Shown in pieces: positions 63,001 to 64,000 of a stretch of 64,000 bases of DNA. This stretch comes from Apteryx mantelli (taxonomy: Eukaryota; Chordata; Aves; Apterygiformes; Apterygidae). The stretch is taken from the NCBI RefSeq assembly GCF_036417845.1, contig NC_089980.1, forward strand, positions 55,922,501 through 55,986,500, read 5' to 3'. Position 1 is the first letter of the stretch. Every line of letters begins with the position of its first letter. Under the pieces are notes generated by a model, which was given only the letters and a program-made list of their open reading frames with translations, did not search any database and was not told the DNA's origin. A program made the position numbers and the translations under genes.

Positions 63001-63651
63001 TCTCATGTGGGTGTAAAATCACAGCAATGTCACTGAAGTCAACAGAAGTACTCCAGAATATACCCGGGATGTATGTCAGAAGTATTGGGATCATTCTGCT
63101 TTCCGTGTTAATTCCATTTTTAATTCATTCATTCCTCCATATCCCTAAAGCCTGGGGGTTTTCTTTCATTAATGCCAGTTGTCAGGTTGGCAAAGATGGG
63201 ATATCTTTACTGTATCGCTGGCTTGCTACCTGCCAAATCAGTTAAAAATCGAGAGTTAGACAGAACCATCATTTGAGGTCTCAGTGGAGACACAAAGGCC
63301 AAGTTTCAGGCTTTGATCCAACTCCTATTGCAGTCAACTAGTTGTGCCTAGTGATGCGCTGAAGTTGGACCAGCTCACAGGAGACAGACATAGCACCTTT
63401 AAATCAGAGTGGCAGCAAATGCAAATGCCAAAAAAACCCCCAAAAAACCCCACTGGATAGAAGCTGCTAACTTGAACTGTGAATAATGTTATGTACAGTG
63501 TGGCACACCAGACTTACTTGGCATAGGCTTTCTCTAGCAAGGCACTCCAAAATTCATTGTGTTCAGCTGAGTGTAGGAAAACTAAGCGGCCTTTGAAGGT
63601 GGGTAATCGATCGTCAATCACGATGTCCAGCCACTCATTGTGTTGCCAAAA
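42022..63651 (-). CDS. CAPN9: Calpain-9 (CAPN9), coding exons 4-20; 5' exons outside window
   Basis: Seventeen exons on the minus strand join without a phase error into 1668 nt (555 codons plus TGA). CAPN9 is an intracellular Ca2+-dependent cysteine protease, known in mammals as nCL-4 of the digestive tract. In order are: protease core (exons 4-8) with catalytic His in [10 protein letters not shown] and Asn in [11 protein letters not shown]; the C2-like domain (exons 9-11: [54 protein letters not shown]); an acidic linker (exon 12); and a penta-EF-hand domain (exons 13-20) with loops [12 protein letters not shown] and [12 protein letters not shown]. The catalytic Cys exon and start codon lie beyond 64000. 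Length and motifs fit human CAPN9 (690 residues, from memory) better than CAPN1/2, and adjacency to C1orf198 supports it. Exon sizes (134, 169, 84, 86, 161, 209, 37, 58, 65, 69, 79, 117) follow the conserved calpain pattern. Confidence 0.95.
42049..42835 (-). other. CAPN9: CAPN9 intron 19
   Basis: 787 bp from donor GTACGA to acceptor ATACTAG. No repeats or genes were recognised. Confidence 0.85.
42836..42891 (-). CDS. CAPN9: CAPN9 exon 19
   Basis: 56 nt, acceptor ATTCCAG, donor GTACGA. Its first two bases complete an Arg codon with exon 18, then [18 protein letters not shown]. It appears one codon shorter than the mammalian exon (59 nt, from memory), an in-frame loss near STKNKE. It forms the helix between EF-hands 4 and 5. 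Confidence 0.9.
42892..44268 (-). other. CAPN9: CAPN9 intron 18
   Basis: 1377 bp. It contains a probable antisense tRNA-derived SINE at about 43556-43640 and a GC-rich patch at 43640-43780 in which GCATGCCCTGC is repeated. No gene was seen. Confidence 0.8.
43556..43640 (-). mobile_element. Possible tRNA-derived SINE fragment
   Basis: The + strand ATATTTGAACCTTGGACTTC followed by AAGCTCTCACCACTTGCATG resembles the reverse complement of a tRNA-like SINE head (B-box GGTTCAAAT and the A-box region). It is degraded and the family is uncertain. Confidence 0.4.
44269..44385 (-). CDS. CAPN9: CAPN9 exon 18
   Basis: 117 nt, acceptor TTTGGGAAG, donor GTGAGT. It encodes [19 protein letters not shown] and [18 protein letters not shown], the fourth EF-hand region. 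The acceptor has a weak, purine-interrupted pyrimidine tract. The open frame continues past the donor into the intron, but the family ends at ENAS-R. Confidence 0.95.
44386..45331 (-). other. CAPN9: CAPN9 intron 17
   Basis: 946 bp, donor GTAAGT. No repeat or gene was recognised. Confidence 0.85.
45332..45410 (-). CDS. CAPN9: CAPN9 exon 17
   Basis: 79 nt, acceptor ATAACAG, donor GTAAGT. It encodes [20 protein letters not shown] and SALKAAG. The loop [12 protein letters not shown] has D, D, S, S, S and E at positions 1, 3, 5, 7, 9 and 12, a fully calcium-competent EF-hand (EF3). Confidence 0.96.
45411..46781 (-). other. CAPN9: CAPN9 intron 16
   Basis: 1371 bp, donor GTAGGT. AT-rich, with no confident repeat. 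Confidence 0.85.
46782..46850 (-). CDS. CAPN9: CAPN9 exon 16
   Basis: 69 nt, phase 0/0, acceptor ATTACTAG, donor GTAGGT. It encodes [20 protein letters not shown] and KWI. With the Asp ending exon 15 it completes the EF2 loop [12 protein letters not shown], with Glu at position 12. Confidence 0.95.
46851..49033 (-). other. CAPN9: CAPN9 intron 15
   Basis: 2183 bp. No gene or confident mobile element was seen. The donor GTATCC is a weak GT site. Confidence 0.85.
49034..49098 (-). CDS. CAPN9: CAPN9 exon 15
   Basis: 65 nt after acceptor TTTTTCAG. The first two bases complete a Thr codon, then [20 protein letters not shown] and D. The donor GAT|GTATCC is poor, but it is the only position matching both the family and phase 0 into exon 16. 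Confidence 0.92.
49099..49698 (-). other. CAPN9: CAPN9 intron 14
   Basis: 600 bp, donor GTAAGC. It contains an old MIR-like SINE at about 49500-49625. Confidence 0.85.
49500..49625 (+). mobile_element. MIR-like SINE fragment
   Basis: AGTGGGTAGATCAAGGCCCA, then CCTGGTTCTGGCCCTTGCTG, then CTAAGCAAGGCT, then TTTTTCCATTTGTAAG follow the MIR order (tRNA-like head, CTCTGCCACTTACTAGCTG, GGGCAAGT, TTTCCTCATCTGTAAAATG). It is strongly diverged and antisense to CAPN9. Confidence 0.55.
49699..49756 (-). CDS. CAPN9: CAPN9 exon 14
   Basis: 58 nt, acceptor ACTTTAG, donor GTAAGC. It encodes [19 protein letters not shown], the first EF-hand (EF1) region. The exon ends in eight consecutive A (49706 to 49699) directly before the donor. 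Confidence 0.94.
49757..50271 (-). other. CAPN9: CAPN9 intron 13
   Basis: 515 bp, donor GTGAGT. Nothing else was recognised. Confidence 0.85.
50272..50352 (-). CDS. CAPN9: CAPN9 exon 13
   Basis: 81 nt, phase 0/0, acceptor CTTATAG, donor GTGAGT. It encodes [20 protein letters not shown] and FEQISGK: the Pro-rich linker followed by the first helix of the penta-EF domain. Confidence 0.94.
50353..51786 (-). other. CAPN9: CAPN9 intron 12
   Basis: 1434 bp, donor GTAAGT. No repeat or gene was recognised with confidence. Confidence 0.85.
51787..51823 (-). CDS. CAPN9: CAPN9 exon 12 (37-nt microexon)
   Basis: 37 nt, acceptor TTCTCCAG, donor GTAAGT. The first G completes Glu, then [12 protein letters not shown]. 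This 37-nt size is typical of the calpain linker exon. It is the acidic linker between the C2-like and penta-EF domains. Confidence 0.93.
51824..52593 (-). other. CAPN9: CAPN9 intron 11
   Basis: 770 bp. It contains an A24 run on the + strand at 52308-52331, which is poly-T in the CAPN9 sense direction. Confidence 0.85.
52308..52331. repeat. A24 homopolymer
   Basis: Twenty-four consecutive A in CAPN9 intron 11. No recognisable retroelement body is attached. Confidence 0.9.
52594..52802 (-). CDS. CAPN9: CAPN9 exon 11
   Basis: 209 nt, acceptor CCCCCCAG, donor GTAAGT. It encodes [40 protein letters not shown] and [20 protein letters not shown], the C-terminal part of the C2-like domain. The SPSGDG segment is the variable loop (CPDKDE in human, from memory). 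The open frame extends upstream into GC-rich intron 10, but the C6AG acceptor and loop length place the start here. Confidence 0.95.
52803..53365 (-). other. CAPN9: CAPN9 intron 10 (GC-rich)
   Basis: 563 bp, GC- and CpG-richer than the other CAPN9 introns, especially 52850-53030. The open frames on both strands here have no family support. Confidence 0.8.
53366..53523 (-). CDS. CAPN9: CAPN9 exon 10
   Basis: 158 nt, acceptor TTGGCAG, donor GTATTG. After completing a Glu codon it encodes [40 protein letters not shown] and [11 protein letters not shown]: the core beta-strands and acidic loop of the C2-like domain, which sense calcium and contact membranes in calpains. Confidence 0.96.
53524..54239 (-). 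other. CAPN9: CAPN9 intron 9
   Basis: 716 bp. It includes an imperfect ACT/AAT trinucleotide repeat at about 53571-53606, close to exon 10. Donor GTAAAT. Confidence 0.85.
54240..54400 (-). CDS. CAPN9: CAPN9 exon 9
   Basis: 161 nt, acceptor TCACTCAG, donor GTAAAT. It completes the Trp codon from exon 8, then [20 protein letters not shown], then [20 protein letters not shown], then CRNFL. It links the protease core to the C2-like domain. 161 nt is a conserved calpain exon size. Confidence 0.96.
54401..58567 (-). other. CAPN9: CAPN9 intron 8
   Basis: 4167 bp, the largest CAPN9 intron in the window. It may hold degraded old repeats (for example around 55961-56050). No gene was recognised. Confidence 0.8.
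58568..58645 (-). CDS. CAPN9: CAPN9 exon 8
   Basis: 78 nt, acceptor TTCTGCAG, donor GTAAGC. It encodes [20 protein letters not shown] and DDGEFW, the C-terminal end of the protease core (subdomain PC2). Confidence 0.95.
58646..60482 (-). other. CAPN9: CAPN9 intron 7
   Basis: 1837 bp, donor GTGCGT. It contains a short TATATA/AATATA-rich patch near 59762-59800. No gene was seen. Confidence 0.85.
60483..60568 (-). CDS. CAPN9: CAPN9 exon 7 (catalytic Asn)
   Basis: 86 nt, acceptor TTCCCCAG, donor GTGCGT. It encodes [20 protein letters not shown] and EWSGPWSD. Asn in RNPWG is the third residue of the calpain Cys-His-Asn triad. Confidence 0.96.
60569..61028 (-). other. CAPN9: CAPN9 intron 6
   Basis: 460 bp with a G-rich quadruplex-prone tract in the sense strand (60727-60746). 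Confidence 0.85.
60727..60746 (-). other. CAPN9: G-rich quadruplex-prone tract in CAPN9 intron 6
   Basis: The minus strand reads runs of 5, 6 and 6 G separated by single T, about 160 nt upstream of exon 7. It would be in the pre-mRNA. Confidence 0.6.
61029..61112 (-). CDS. CAPN9: CAPN9 exon 6 (catalytic His)
   Basis: 84 nt, phase 0/0, acceptor TATTTCAG, donor GTACGT. It encodes [20 protein letters not shown] and YSVTGIDK. His in KGHAYSVTG is the catalytic histidine. Confidence 0.97.
61113..62763 (-). other. CAPN9: CAPN9 intron 5
   Basis: 1651 bp, donor GTAAGT. A weak SINE-like stretch (GCCAGGCTCAAATCCCTTC) occurs near 61400. No gene was recognised. Confidence 0.85.
62764..62932 (-). CDS. 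CAPN9: CAPN9 exon 5
   Basis: 169 nt, acceptor TTTTCCAG, donor GTAAGT. The first G completes Lys, then [40 protein letters not shown] and [16 protein letters not shown]. The [14 protein letters not shown] segment is highly conserved in calpain cores. Confidence 0.97.
62933..63517 (-). other. CAPN9: CAPN9 intron 4
   Basis: 585 bp, donor GTAAGT. Nothing else was recognised. Confidence 0.85.
63518..63651 (-). CDS. CAPN9: CAPN9 exon 4
   Basis: 134 nt, acceptor TATATAG, donor GTAAGT. It encodes [40 protein letters not shown] and KAYAK. It is the most 5' CAPN9 exon in the window; the frame is set by the 169-nt exon that follows. Confidence 0.96.
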
Positions 63652-64000
63652 CTATATAGAAAGGATGGAGCATGAGTTGGTTGACAACATATCATTTCCT
63701 GAAGCTAGCACACTGATGTCTGAGTGCTTTTAATTATCAGTTAATTACAATCATAGGCTTGCTTAGAAGGCATATGTCAGTCATCAGTTCCCCTTACACT
63801 GTGTGAGGTTGTTCTGAAGGAAGTGCAATCTGTAAAAGTCTTTTACGTTTAAGTAAAAGACTCAGATTACAAGTGTACAGCTGTATTGTAGTTCCTGATT
63901 TGGATAATGTCACTCACATGGTTGGTGACAAGTGGTCACCTTATAATTCAAGCCATCTTTATGACACACATGCACATTACAGACCCCAGTCCAACTCCTG
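63652..64000 (-). other. CAPN9: CAPN9 intron 3 (partial)
   Basis: Non-coding sequence to the right edge. I could not find the preceding exon (expected to follow the one carrying the catalytic Cys), so it lies outside. Confidence 0.75.

Noticed and set aside
1..64000. CRISPR array, bacterial operon or phage-like system
   Set aside because: The window is vertebrate nuclear DNA with spliced genes. No spaced identical repeats or dense coding blocks occur.

Overview
This is a vertebrate nuclear window, almost certainly from a bird. The evidence is large introns with GT-AG borders, long A/T homopolymers, a chicken-repeat-1 (CR1) LINE tail, a solo LTR of avian class II endogenous-retrovirus type, and two genes that are also tail-to-tail neighbours on human 1q42. 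Nothing bacterial, no CRISPR array and no rRNA or tRNA gene was seen. The species cannot be fixed from the sequence alone.

Left part (1-20.5 kb, + strand): the 3' portion of the C1orf198 orthologue. Three coding exons were found (5996-6046, 15496-16047, 17962-18018), all joined in phase 0 and ending in the conserved C-terminus [11 protein letters not shown]. Exon 1 lies off the left edge. A long 3' UTR follows, with AATAAA signals at 18406 and 20435. Intron 1 holds a 5'-truncated CR1 LINE (3081-3500, minus).

Middle (20.5-41.6 kb): an intergenic gap of about 21 kb with no recognisable gene. It holds a duplicated block of about 75 bp (one copy in the C1orf198 3' UTR, one beyond it), several GC/CpG-rich patches (strongest at 30560-30960 and 36840-37090), G-quadruplex and simple repeats, and a nested insertion. 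In the nest, a 486-bp solo LTR (39375-39860, minus) with identical 6-bp CCATGG target duplications sits inside an old MIR-like SINE.

Right part (41.6-64 kb, minus strand): the calpain-9 gene, CAPN9. Seventeen consecutive coding exons (numbered 4-20 by the usual calpain scheme) run from 63651 down to a TGA at 42022-42024. All splice phases close, giving 1668 nt (555 codons plus stop). They encode the catalytic His (GHAYSVT) and Asn (RNPWG) of the protease core, the C2-like domain and the penta-EF-hand domain. The exons carrying the N-terminus and catalytic Cys lie beyond the right edge.

The two genes are convergent and do not overlap. Positions come from reading the sequence. Identities come from remembered human protein families, not from a database search.
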